43,629 nucleotides of DNA, from positions 1 through 43,629 of the forward strand of contig CAJEXI010000027.1 in assembly GCA_903994455.1 (NCBI GenBank). The letters are read 5' to 3'. This document shows positions 30,553 to 39,017 of this stretch, one piece after another. The translations under genes and the position numbers were made by a program. How positions within the stretch are numbered: position 1 is the stretch's first letter; each line of letters opens with the position of its first letter. Source of the stretch: an uncultured Chlorobiaceae bacterium. GTDB taxonomy: Bacteria; Bacteroidota; Chlorobiia; Chlorobiales; Chlorobiaceae. The notes under the pieces were generated by a model that was given only the letters and a program-made list of their open reading frames with translations, ran no database searches and was not told the origin of the DNA.

Positions 30553-30716
30553 GTCAGTGCTGTCTTTTTATGCGGATAATTTATAATTGTCGACAGATTC
30601 TGTAAATTCGCAGTAATGGAATGAAACGCAATTTCTTGAATCCTTTACGCTTTGTATCTTTCGCCTTGGGCCTTTTGTTCTTACTCAGCTCTTCATAACA
30701 TCAAAAAAAGAGTGTC

Positions 30717-31001
30717 ATGCGCTTGACAACAGCTCAAATTAACACCATACGCCAGGAAGTTCAGCGAAGTTTAGGGCAATCAGCCGTTATCTGGCTTTTT
30801 GGCTCCCGTCTTGACGATCAGAAAAAAGGCGGAGATGTTGATTTGTATGTTGAAACAACAAAGCATCGATTATTTGATGAACTATCGTGCAAAATTACTC
30901 TGGAAGAACAACTGGAGATGCCGGTTGATTTAATCGTTCGTCAGCCTTTGGATAGTGCCATTATTGCCAGGATAGCCAAAACGCAGGGTGTAAGGATATG
31001 A
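30717..31001 (+). CDS. mntA: MntA-type minimal nucleotidyltransferase antitoxin
   Basis: This 94-residue protein is a minimal nucleotidyltransferase of the MNT/MntA family. The active-site motif is G29-S30-x9-D40-x-D42 within 'WLFGSRLDDQKKGGDVDLYV', so the G-S and both metal-binding aspartates are present. Known MntA proteins neutralise HepT by transferring AMP to a tyrosine in its HEPN motif. The stop codon overlaps the start of the next gene by ATGA (30998-31001), so the two are translationally coupled. Only a weak AAGAG (30708-30712) precedes the ATG. The pair sits 164 bases after the giant gene and is unrelated to it in sequence, so it was probably acquired separately. Confidence 0.87.
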   Translation: MRLTTAQINTIRQEVQRSLGQSAVIWLFGSRLDDQKKGGDVDLYVETTKHRLFDELSCKITLEEQLEMPVDLIVRQPLDSAIIARIAKTQGVRI

Positions 31002-31462
31002 GAAGCAATGTCCAGTTAATCCGGAAAAAGATAGAGTATTTACTACGAATGCGCAATTATCTCGATTATTCCTATGAGCAAATTTTGCGCATTGTACCTG
31101 TCAAAGATTTCGATGCCCTGATGCCTGAGCAACATGAGGCACTGGCGGCATTCAGAGTGCGGTTTAGCGAGTTTCAGGAACATCTCGGCAAGTTGATGCG
31201 CGCTGTAGCTCGTGAAGAAGAACAAGAGACAGAGCCATTCAGCTTTGTGTTGCTGTATATGGAAAAAATTGGTATTCTTGACAGTGCAATGCGTTGGAAA
31301 ATGATTCGGGAATTGCGCAATGCAATTAACCATGAATATGAAGAAGACGGTGGGAGGTTGTCTGAATTTTTCGAAGCGCTCACCACAGTTGTGCCAGAAT
31401 TATACGAATGGCTTGACCGTCTGATAGCATTTTGTCAATCAACTTATTCTTTTTCAGAGTAA
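30998..31462 (+). CDS. hepT: HepT-type HEPN ribonuclease toxin
   Basis: This 154-residue, largely helical protein carries the HEPN signature R107-N-A-I-N-H112-E-Y114, i.e. R-x4-H-x-Y. Arg and His are the catalytic residues of HEPN ribonucleases. The Tyr is the residue AMPylated by MntA in characterised HepT/MntA pairs. All key residues are intact, so the toxin looks functional. It overlaps mntA by 4 bases and AAGG (30992-30995) lies just upstream. Antitoxin-first order is seen in some MntA-HepT pairs. The likely role is RNA cleavage as a stress or phage-defence toxin; the target is not visible from sequence. Confidence 0.85.
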   Translation: MRSNVQLIRKKIEYLLRMRNYLDYSYEQILRIVPVKDFDALMPEQHEALAAFRVRFSEFQEHLGKLMRAVAREEEQETEPFSFVLLYMEKIGILDSAMRWKMIRELRNAINHEYEEDGGRLSEFFEALTTVVPELYEWLDRLIAFCQSTYSFSE

Positions 31463-31514
31463 TTTTGCAAATGTTCACACGCAATTTAAAGTGCCCCGAT
31501 CTTTTGTAAAGTTT

Positions 31515-31662
31515 TCTGTCGGATATCCATCACAGGATACTTATCGAGAAGATGCCATAGATTAATATTCGCGATGAAATTCACTCTTGTGTCTTGGCTT
31601 TAGAGGAAGATGGCTTGCCTGTTCCCGATGAATCTTTTCAGACGATGCTTGTTGCAATATGA
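31515..31662 (+). pseudogene. hicB antitoxin remnant with a single-base frameshift
   Basis: Frame A reads 'VGYPSQDTYREDAID' up to 31562, then hits a stop at 31563. Omitting one base (T31563), the next frame continues 'NIRDEIHSCVLALEEDGLPVPDE' and ends 'SFQTMLVAI' at the stop 31660-31662. Joined, this matches the usual HicB C-terminal pattern (S-Q-G-D-T-x-E-E-A-x-x-N-I-x-E-A ... E-E-D-G-L-P-x-P). The N-terminal part is missing. The stop overlaps the following hicA-like ATG by ATGA, as in an intact hicBA operon. I judge it inactive. Confidence 0.65.
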
Positions 31663-31808
31663 GCCGATGTCCAAGGCTTTCCGGAAGAGAGTTGGTCAGA
31701 GCGCCGGGTAAGGTTGGTTTTGTGCTTAAACGTCAGTTGAGTCCGCATAATCGTAAGCTCTCTCTTTGCAATTTTTGTCCTTACGGTTTTCTGGCAACCA
31801 TGCGGTGA
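31659..31808 (+). pseudogene. hicA toxin remnant
   Basis: The first roughly 27 codons read 'MSRCPRLSGRELVRAPGKVG' followed by 'FVLKRQ'. This is the typical HicA start (P-R-L-S-G-R-E-x-V-x-A-L-x-K-x-G-F-x-x-x-R-Q). Real HicA continues with G-S-H-H, including the catalytic histidine. Here the frame runs into unrelated 'LSPHNRKLSL' and stops at 31806-31808, so the catalytic and RNA-binding half is lost. Together with the preceding hicB remnant this is a decayed toxin-antitoxin pair beside the intact mntA-hepT pair. Confidence 0.65.
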
Positions 31809-31862
31809 ACAATATATTGTCTATTTGTCCGTCTATTTGGATTTACAATTCCAGGTATAACG

Positions 31863-32307
31863 GAAAAAGAGTGGTTCTTTGTGCCGGAAAGCTTCGGCAA
31901 TGCTCGATGGTACGTATGCTCTGACCAGCGCGAAAGTGTTTGGCACTGCCGAAGCTAATGCTGTTCACGCCAACGATGCGCTTGCGGCTCTGAAAATGGC
32001 GGTAGGGATGAACCCCAATACCGATGGAAGCGCAGTATCGCCCTGGCAGTTTCTGGCGGCGGATATCAACAAGGATGGAGTCATCAGGGCAGCAGATGCT
32101 CTCAATATCCTCAGGATGGCCGTCAAGCTGGACAAAGCACCAGCACAGGAGTGGCTGTTTGTGCCGGAGAGTGTTGGCAGCGAGAGCATGTCAAGAACGC
32201 ATGTAGTCTGGCCGGATAATCCGATACCGGTGGAGCTGGATGTTGATCAAGAGCTACACCTGATCGGGATTGTGAAAGGCGATGTGGATGGCAGTTGGGT
32301 AGTGTAA
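31863..32307 (+). pseudogene. Orphan copy of the shared dockerin-like tail, joined to a second tail fragment
   Basis: From 31900 (ATG) to the stop at 32305-32307 the sequence is a close copy, about 95% by eye, of the giant gene's last 408 bases (30145-30552). It encodes 'MLDGTYALTSAKVFG ... GDVDGSWVV'. Immediately before it, 31863-31904 encodes 'EKEWFFVPESFGNA' in a different frame, a fragment of another tail copy. The join lies in the short stretch ATGCTCGATGG. The piece has no secretion passenger and no clear ribosome binding site. It is probably debris of recombination between tail regions, though the 135-codon frame from 31900 is open and could be translated. Confidence 0.7.
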
Positions 32308-32406
32308 CATGTTTTAGTACATTTTTTCTGTTAAATGACAAAGGGGAAGTTTTGCCAGAAGCCCGAGGTTTTGTCTCTTGTACAACAGATTGAATAACAT
32401 ACTATT
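32268..32406 (+). repeat. Duplicated leader upstream of the glycosidase gene, copy 1
   Basis: The last bases of the orphan tail, its stop and the 99-base spacer up to the ATG at 32407 are repeated almost unchanged at 39281-39419, apart from a few substitutions and one small indel near 32333. The region presumably holds the promoter for this gene. It contains the palindrome TTGTACAA (32379-32386). No Shine-Dalgarno sequence is visible before the ATG in either copy. Confidence 0.75.
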
Positions 32407-35292
32407 ATGCCAAATCCATCAACATCTTCAGGGACGACAGCCTTTGCATTGAGCGGTGTGAGCACTCTTGATCCATTGCTCAATGAAATTAATCAAAAAT
32501 GGAGTACGGGCTCCACGCTTGATGTGGCGCTTACTTACAGTTTTCCCTGGAGTGATGGAGCTCCTGCTTTTTGGCAATCTGATTATAGTTCAGATGCTAC
32601 CGATGTCTTTGACTTTGCCACAGAAACACAAAATGGATTGACCTTCAAAGGAATCAGTATGTCAACGTATAGCCAGAGTGGCTATGAGAGTCTGGCGTAC
32701 ACACATTTACTTGCCAATGCACTTGATAGTGGCGCAAACTATGTAGAACTGAGCAGTGTATCGGTTATTGATCTTGATACCGGTGAGGTAAAAGATTGGA
32801 TCAAGAGTATGGGCGGTTATAACATGACTGCAACTTTTGACAGTATTGAACATGCCATAGTTGAGGCCCAGGCTCAGGGGCTGAGAGTTTTTCTCAAGCC
32901 ACAGATTAATGCGTCAAATCCATCATTATCATTTTATACTGGCAATGAATACAGTAATCTTACCGATTCAAACGCCATAATTTCCGATCCGGATGCCTTC
33001 TTTGCTGGTTATAAAGCATATATCCTTGAATGGGCGGTGTTGGCTGAAAAATATAGGGTGCCTTTGCTCTCTATCGGTAATGAGATGCTGTCGGCGACGA
33101 AGGCCGAGTATACCAGTTACTGGAATGATATTATTGCCAGTGTGCGCGAACTTTATCATGGCAAGCTGACCTATTCCGCATTTACAGAAATGGTCTATTT
33201 GCCACACGACGAAGCAAACAATATTCAGTTTTGGGATAAGCTTGATTATGTGGGTGTTGACATTTATCCCGATTTTCCAACTGGAACGGCCACCCCAACG
33301 GTTGCTCAGCTTGATGCCGAATGGACATCGCAGGGGTGGATGAACTATCTGGAAGCTCTTGCGGAAAAGACGGGAAAGGAGCTTCTCTTTACTGAAACCG
33401 GCGCTGGTAGTTATGCCGGAGCGGCGAACAGAAGCATCTATACTGATGCGTTGATTGGTGAGCCAAATACACCAAGAGACGATGTGACGCAGGCTAACTG
33501 GTATCAAAGTTTTTTCAATACATGGGGCGGAACAAAGAGCCCTGACTGGCTGGCTGGCCTGTTTTTCTGGAATAACGATCCGGATGCTATCGGCTTACAT
33601 TATGAAAATGGATACGCCATACACGAAAAACCTGCGGGCATTATTGTTACGAGCTTTTTCGATGGTATCAACTATCTCCTGGCAGCGCAGAACAGCTTTG
33701 CAGGAAGCAGCATGAACGATAACATTGCGTTGTATGGCACTGCGGGCTCGGTCAACACTACTGGTCGGGTACATGACCCGCTGGTAACACGTGCAAACAC
33801 CTTTACCACTACTGTTACCATCTCTCTCAACGGTTCTATTATCAACGGGGAAGCCCCAATAGTGCACTTTTATATCAATGGCGCTGATATGGGGGCCCAG
33901 GAGTTAAGCCATACCCCAAGCGCCTGGATTGATCCAACTGGTATTGTCAGCAGTGATGTTGTGCCATTCAGTTTTCAGGTTGAGAATCTGGTGATTGATG
34001 AGATTAAGGTCGCCATTGACAGCCCTGTCATAGCAGGCTCCCAGGTCTATATTGATCGTGTTGATATCAATGGCGCGTCGCTCGCCAATACGGCAGTCAT
34101 CTATCAGCCAGTGAGTGGTGGTGAGGTGCGCTATCAATTGCCTCAAGGTTCCCTCTATAATGGGGGCTATGTCCTGATTGACACCTCTCCCTATACCGAC
34201 TTGCAGGTTAACCAGCCCGGCGCTGCAGCCAATCCAGTTACGGTCGATGGTGGAGGCGGTTTCGATACCGTCTATTTTCTTGGAGCTCCCCATTCGTACA
34301 GCATCAGTTCGGACCGCGCCGGCATAACCTCTCTTGACAGTCATGGACTTTTTCAAAATGCAGTGTTGACTCATATCTCGGCCATTGAATTTGCTGATGG
34401 CAGTCAGCTTGCGGGCGGGCACTGGAGCACAACAGGAGAGAGCAATGTTCCTGTTGGCAACGACATTGTGCTGACCTTCGATACTCTGATCAAGAAAGGG
34501 ACAGGAACAATAACACTTCATTCCGGCAGCGAGGCTGGTACAGTCGTCGAAAGTTTCGACGTGGCAACGAGCGCGAATCTGGCCCTCTCCGGTAGTACTC
34601 TCACCATCAATCCTTCGGCTGATCTTGCTGGAGGCAATCACTACTTTATTACCATTTCTGACGGGGGCATCACCGATCTTGCCGGCACAAGCGTTGCAAC
34701 CGCTTCGACGTACGATTTTACAACTGCGGAGAGCGTGCGTTATAGTCTGACAGGATCGTTGACCTTCTGGAAAACTGGCGCGGCTATCCCGGATGTTACA
34801 AGCACTCTGGTATCAACTTCCACCATCAACCTCCCTTCCGATTCCATGATTTCTGGCATTGACGGCCTCTATCAGCACATCGACAGACCTGAAGGCACCT
34901 ACACTCTGACCAGCGCGAAAGCATTGGGTGCCGCTGAAAGCAACACTGTCAGGGCTATTGACGCGCTTGCGGCCCTGAAGATTGCTGTTGGAATGAACCC
35001 CAATGCCGATGGACGTGCGGTGTCGCCATACCAATACCTTGCGGCGGATGTCAACGGAGATGGCCAGGTCACGGCGGACGATGCTTTCAATATCCTCAAG
35101 ATGGTGGTCAAGATCAGCTCAGCGCCAGAAAAGGAGTGGCTGTTTGTATCGGAGAGCGTCGGCAGCGAGGCCATGTCGCGAACCCATGTTGTCTGGCCGG
35201 ATGACACGATACCGGTTACGCTGGATGTTGACCAGGATTTACACCTGATCGGGATTGTCAAGGGTGATGTTAATGGGAGCTGGGTTGGGTAA
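32407..35292 (+). CDS. Secreted GH113-like glycosidase with CBM60-like module and dockerin-like tail (961 aa)
   Basis: Residues 1-61 are a truncated serralysin N-terminus (MPNPSTSSGTT...), left over from the longer paralogue at 39420. Residues about 77-420 form a GH113-type TIM barrel: 'GLRVFLKPQINA', acid/base E226 in 'SIGNEML', 'KLDYVGVDIYPDF', and nucleophile E330 in 'LLFTETGAGSYAG'. GH113 enzymes are mainly beta-mannanases; the substrate here is not provable. Residues about 468-558 resemble calcium-dependent CBM60 ('VHFYINGADMGAQELS ... QVYIDRVDINGASL'). An RTX-associated module, a Big_5-type Ig (672-775) and the shared tail (778-961, lacking the cohesin-like insert) follow. There is no signal peptide, so type I secretion is likely. 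No clear Shine-Dalgarno is present; the start is chosen by matching the paralogue. Confidence 0.88.
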   Translation: MPNPSTSSGTTAFALSGVSTLDPLLNEINQKWSTGSTLDVALTYSFPWSDGAPAFWQSDYSSDATDVFDFATETQNGLTFKGISMSTYSQSGYESLAYTHLLANALDSGANYVELSSVSVIDLDTGEVKDWIKSMGGYNMTATFDSIEHAIVEAQAQGLRVFLKPQINASNPSLSFYTGNEYSNLTDSNAIISDPDAFFAGYKAYILEWAVLAEKYRVPLLSIGNEMLSATKAEYTSYWNDIIASVRELYHGKLTYSAFTEMVYLPHDEANNIQFWDKLDYVGVDIYPDFPTGTATPTVAQLDAEWTSQGWMNYLEALAEKTGKELLFTETGAGSYAGAANRSIYTDALIGEPNTPRDDVTQANWYQSFFNTWGGTKSPDWLAGLFFWNNDPDAIGLHYENGYAIHEKPAGIIVTSFFDGINYLLAAQNSFAGSSMNDNIALYGTAGSVNTTGRVHDPLVTRANTFTTTVTISLNGSIINGEAPIVHFYINGADMGAQELSHTPSAWIDPTGIVSSDVVPFSFQVENLVIDEIKVAIDSPVIAGSQVYIDRVDINGASLANTAVIYQPVSGGEVRYQLPQGSLYNGGYVLIDTSPYTDLQVNQPGAAANPVTVDGGGGFDTVYFLGAPHSYSISSDRAGITSLDSHGLFQNAVLTHISAIEFADGSQLAGGHWSTTGESNVPVGNDIVLTFDTLIKKGTGTITLHSGSEAGTVVESFDVATSANLALSGSTLTINPSADLAGGNHYFITISDGGITDLAGTSVATASTYDFTTAESVRYSLTGSLTFWKTGAAIPDVTSTLVSTSTINLPSDSMISGIDGLYQHIDRPEGTYTLTSAKALGAAESNTVRAIDALAALKIAVGMNPNADGRAVSPYQYLAADVNGDGQVTADDAFNILKMVVKISSAPEKEWLFVSESVGSEAMSRTHVVWPDDTIPVTLDVDQDLHLIGIVKGDVNGSWVG

Positions 35293-35423
35293 GTAAGGTT
35301 TGTTCTGGTTAGAAGAGCAGGAGCAGAGAGTCTGGAAATATTTTTGAGACGATTTGCTTCTGCCATTTGTTATAGAGCTACATGGGGCTATAATTCAAAA
35401 AAACCAGGAAGGAGAACACGCAC

Positions 35424-38400
35424 ATGCCGGAACCATTGACGCTTTTTGTTGGCGAGAACTATTCTGTGATTATTTCATCGCTTTTGGCTCCTGATTCAGG
35501 AGTATCAGTTCTTCCTTCCTCCCTGATTCTCTCTTCCTCAGGCAGTGATGCTGTTAATCTGTATGATGGCTCCCTTTCGGCGCTTGGAATTGGAGCAGGA
35601 CTCTTGTTGACAACGGGCACGATGCCGGGGATGACCAATACCGTTGAGTGGTATGGCCAGGATAACAGTGCGGCATCGGGGGTGTTCTATAATGGCGATG
35701 CTGAAATTGATGCCGTTGTCAATTCTGTTTTTCAGACACAGTCGTACGATGCAACCATTCTTTCGTTTGATTTTACCGTATCGGATCCCACTGCAACGTC
35801 GGTGAGTTTTGATCTTGTTTTTGGGTCAGACGAGTATCCTGAATGGGTTGATCAATTTGTTGATTGTGCGATTGTTATGGTAAACGGGGTCAACTACGCC
35901 TTGTTCAACCACAACCCGATGCACCCGCTGAGTGTGGTCAGCTCCAATCTGGCTGCGGGATATTTTCAGGATAATGCTGTCGATCCTGTAACAGGCTTGA
36001 GTCCGTTCCCGATTGAGTACGATGGGATCAGCCATGTCCTGAAAATTGTAGCGCCAATCATTACTGGCGGCGCAACCAACAACATCAGGATTGGCATAGC
36101 CGATACTGGCGACCACATTTATGACAGTGGCCTGTTTATAGCCAATTTTGTGGCTGGTGCGATCCCTGGTTCGGGAGTAGTCATGACACCTTCTGCTGTT
36201 TGTACTGAGAGTAGTGATGTGGTGACAGGATCAACCCAGGATGAATATTTCGATCTGAAAGCCGGAAATGATACACTGTATGCTGGTGCTGGAGATGATC
36301 TTATTGTTGCCGGACAAGGTAATGATGTAGTCTATGGAGGCAGCGGCAACGATGAGATGATGGGTGGTGGAGGTGATGACTGCCTTGATGGTGGTGATGG
36401 CGTTGCCGATACCGCAGTCTATGCTGGTGCCAGCGCTGATTATAGTGTCGAGTATGTTGCCTCCGATTATAGTTTTGTGATTACCGGGAAGGTTGCTGGT
36501 GTGATATCCGAGGGAAAGGATACCCTCAAAAATGTTGAACAAATCAAATTCAGTGACGGGCTTTTTACTCTTGGAACGGCAGGATTAAGCCTTGTGTCAG
36601 ATACCGGAATTGTTCCGCCTCCATCGAATATGCCAGGCATTGTGGTGGTGAGCGGTGTTGGCTCAGCAGGCCACACGCTGACGGCAACGGTGAGTGATCC
36701 TGATGGCATAGAGAGTGCCATCACTTATCAGTGGCAAAGTTCAGCGGATAACGGTGTCTCATGGGCTGATATTGCGGCCGCAACCAATAAAAGTTATCTT
36801 TTGCTGGATGAAGATGTCGGGCGCTTGATTCAGGTTGTTGCAAACTATACCGATAGTAGTGCGCAGCTTGAAGCGCCAGTCAGCTTCTCGAAAGCCATTC
36901 TTCCGGCGCTGGAGGGTGATGCACTGATTACGTTGATTCATCTTGATGCACCTTCGGGAAGCAGCATCATCAATCCACTGACAACCCTGCTGAAAGATGC
37001 GCTTGATCTCGGCATGTCTCCCAATATCGCTTCGCAGGCAATCAAAACGGCGCTGGGAATTCCGGCAGATGTGCAGTTGCAGAGCTATGATGCTTACGAA
37101 CTTTTGCTCTCTGATCCGCACGATACAGGAGCGCTTGCTTTTGAGAAGGTCGCCGTTCAGGTGGCCATCCTGACCTCGCTTTCGGATGATGATACCGGCA
37201 TGAATCTGACGCTTGCTCTTCTTGATGCTGCCGCTGCCAACAAAACGTATGATCTTGGCAAATTGAATGATATCTGCACTATTCTTGGGCTTGATCCTTC
37301 AGGTTCCCTGCCTGAATCGGTAAACATTATTGTTGATCGGAACAGCAGTATTACAAGTGCTCTTTATGATGGCGGAGATGTAACGGATATTGAAAAGGAG
37401 TGGGTTGATTTTTGTGGTAATCAGGATAATGTTGATTCTACGTCGATTGCCGACCTGAGCATTCATCTCAACCAGTCGCCGCAGGGAAGTGCAACCGTTG
37501 TGCTCCCTGATGCCGTGCAAGATCAGGATTATCTTATTACATCAAGCGCTCTGTTGCAGGGATATACCGATCCTGATGGTGACACGCTGGCAATTGCAGT
37601 ATTGAGCGTAGATGCGGGAGGCTCAGTGCAGGATAATCAGGATGGAACATGGTCCTTTGCACCTGCGGCAGGTTACACCGGTCCGGTGGAGTTGACCTAC
37701 ACGGTGTCGGACGGGCATGGTGGTTTCCTTGAGGCCTCCCGGTTGCTGGTTGTTGCTGACGTGATTCCGCCTGTTATAACTCTTTTCACTCCCGCTGATG
37801 CCGCCATGAGCGTCCCCGTCGGCTGCGACATCACGCTTGTCTTCAACGAAAATATCCAGCGAGGCAGTGGCACCATTGCAATCCATTATAGTTCACCGGA
37901 GGGCAATGTCGTCGAAAGCTATGACGGAGCATCAAGCGCTAACCTGACCATCAGTGGCAACATGCTGACCATTAATCCAACCAACGATTTGGCGGCCGAC
38001 ACACATTATTTTGTGACCCTCGATGAAGGAAGTGTTGAGGATTTAACCGGGAATGGGTTTGCAGGCACAACGGCGTATGATTTCACGACAGCAGCTTTGC
38101 CGCCAGTAGAGCATAACCTGTCGGGCAATGTCACTTTTTGGAAAACTGGTGAGGCAATCAGCGATGTCACCACGACGTTATCATCATTCACGACGTTACT
38201 CGGTGGGCAGCGTGTCTGGTTCAATAATCTCCAGCCCCATGCTGATGGCAGCTACAGTGTTGAGCTTTGGGAGAGCACGGTCTCATTCCAAACAGATATA
38301 CAGAGCCTGCAACTGGAGCTTTTACTGCCGGAGAATTCGACAGTATTGTGGCAACAAGGTGAGGGTTTGCCGGATAACTGGATGGTGGAGATGAACAATG

Positions 38401-39017
38401 ATAGCTCCGGTCGTACGGTGCTGGCAGGTATGGGGCTTGATGCTCTGGCTCTCGAACCGGTGCAACTTGGTGTGCTGACGTTTAGTGCGCCCAACACTCT
38501 GCAAAGTTTTGAACTTGCGATTGTCTCCGGCTGGCTGGGTGGCAGAGGTATAATACCAGCCAGCATTGCCTGTACCCGTAGCGATGAAAATGGTCACTTT
38601 AGCGTTACCGATATTCGAGAAAGCGACTATATGGTGAGTGTCGATAAAGGGAGCAGCACTATCGGAAATGCGGTTACAGCGCAGGACGCTCTTGCCGTGC
38701 TGAAAATAGCGGTTTCTCTCAATCCAAACGCGGATGGTGTTGCTGTATCTCCCTGTCAATATTTGGCCGCAGATGTCAACAGGGATGGAGTCATCAGGGC
38801 GACAGATGCTCTCAATATCCTGAAGATGGCAGTCAAGCTGGATTCAGCGCCAGCAAATGAGTGGCTGTTTGTGCCGGAGAACGTGGGCAGCGAGAGTATG
38901 TCACGAACCCATGTCGTCTGGCCGGATAATCCGATACCGGTGTCGCTGGATGTAGATCAGGATTTGCATTTGATCGGCATTGTCAAGGGTGATGTTGACG
39001 GGAGCTGGGTTGCTTGA
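35424..39017 (+). CDS. Choice-of-anchor-L/RTX exoprotein with dockerin-like tail (1,197 aa)
   Basis: AGGAAGGAG (35406-35414) is an excellent ribosome binding site for the ATG at 35424. Residues about 5-250 match the choice-of-anchor-L domain ('LGIGAGLLLTTG', 'DLVFGSDEYPEWVDQF', 'DSGLFIANF'). This domain is known from surface proteins that use different C-terminal anchors in different lineages. Then come RTX nonapeptides (262-329: GAGDD, GQGND, GSGND), an RTX-associated module and an Ig-like module (398-490; 'TYQWQSSADNGVSWADIA'). A mainly helical region of unknown type follows (493-670), then a cadherin-5-like module (676-780), a Big_5-type Ig (781-895) and the full shared tail with the cohesin-like insert (896-1197). 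There is no signal peptide. No catalytic domain is visible, so the role is probably adhesive or structural. Confidence 0.88.
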   Translation: MPEPLTLFVGENYSVIISSLLAPDSGVSVLPSSLILSSSGSDAVNLYDGSLSALGIGAGLLLTTGTMPGMTNTVEWYGQDNSAASGVFYNGDAEIDAVVNSVFQTQSYDATILSFDFTVSDPTATSVSFDLVFGSDEYPEWVDQFVDCAIVMVNGVNYALFNHNPMHPLSVVSSNLAAGYFQDNAVDPVTGLSPFPIEYDGISHVLKIVAPIITGGATNNIRIGIADTGDHIYDSGLFIANFVAGAIPGSGVVMTPSAVCTESSDVVTGSTQDEYFDLKAGNDTLYAGAGDDLIVAGQGNDVVYGGSGNDEMMGGGGDDCLDGGDGVADTAVYAGASADYSVEYVASDYSFVITGKVAGVISEGKDTLKNVEQIKFSDGLFTLGTAGLSLVSDTGIVPPPSNMPGIVVVSGVGSAGHTLTATVSDPDGIESAITYQWQSSADNGVSWADIAAATNKSYLLLDEDVGRLIQVVANYTDSSAQLEAPVSFSKAILPALEGDALITLIHLDAPSGSSIINPLTTLLKDALDLGMSPNIASQAIKTALGIPADVQLQSYDAYELLLSDPHDTGALAFEKVAVQVAILTSLSDDDTGMNLTLALLDAAAANKTYDLGKLNDICTILGLDPSGSLPESVNIIVDRNSSITSALYDGGDVTDIEKEWVDFCGNQDNVDSTSIADLSIHLNQSPQGSATVVLPDAVQDQDYLITSSALLQGYTDPDGDTLAIAVLSVDAGGSVQDNQDGTWSFAPAAGYTGPVELTYTVSDGHGGFLEASRLLVVADVIPPVITLFTPADAAMSVPVGCDITLVFNENIQRGSGTIAIHYSSPEGNVVESYDGASSANLTISGNMLTINPTNDLAADTHYFVTLDEGSVEDLTGNGFAGTTAYDFTTAALPPVEHNLSGNVTFWKTGEAISDVTTTLSSFTTLLGGQRVWFNNLQPHADGSYSVELWESTVSFQTDIQSLQLELLLPENSTVLWQQGEGLPDNWMVEMNNDSSGRTVLAGMGLDALALEPVQLGVLTFSAPNTLQSFELAIVSGWLGGRGIIPASIACTRSDENGHFSVTDIRESDYMVSVDKGSSTIGNAVTAQDALAVLKIAVSLNPNADGVAVSPCQYLAADVNRDGVIRATDALNILKMAVKLDSAPANEWLFVPENVGSESMSRTHVVWPDNPIPVSLDVDQDLHLIGIVKGDVDGSWVA

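Noticed and set aside
1051..30552. The giant frame as several genes merged by sequencing error
   Set aside because: Domain transitions are smooth, no internal stop or frameshift scar is visible, and the reading frame stays the same across all modules including the intact C-terminal tail.
30553..30716. Possible terminator and promoter between the giant gene and mntA
   Set aside because: No stem-loop with a T-run and no well-spaced promoter hexamers could be found by eye.
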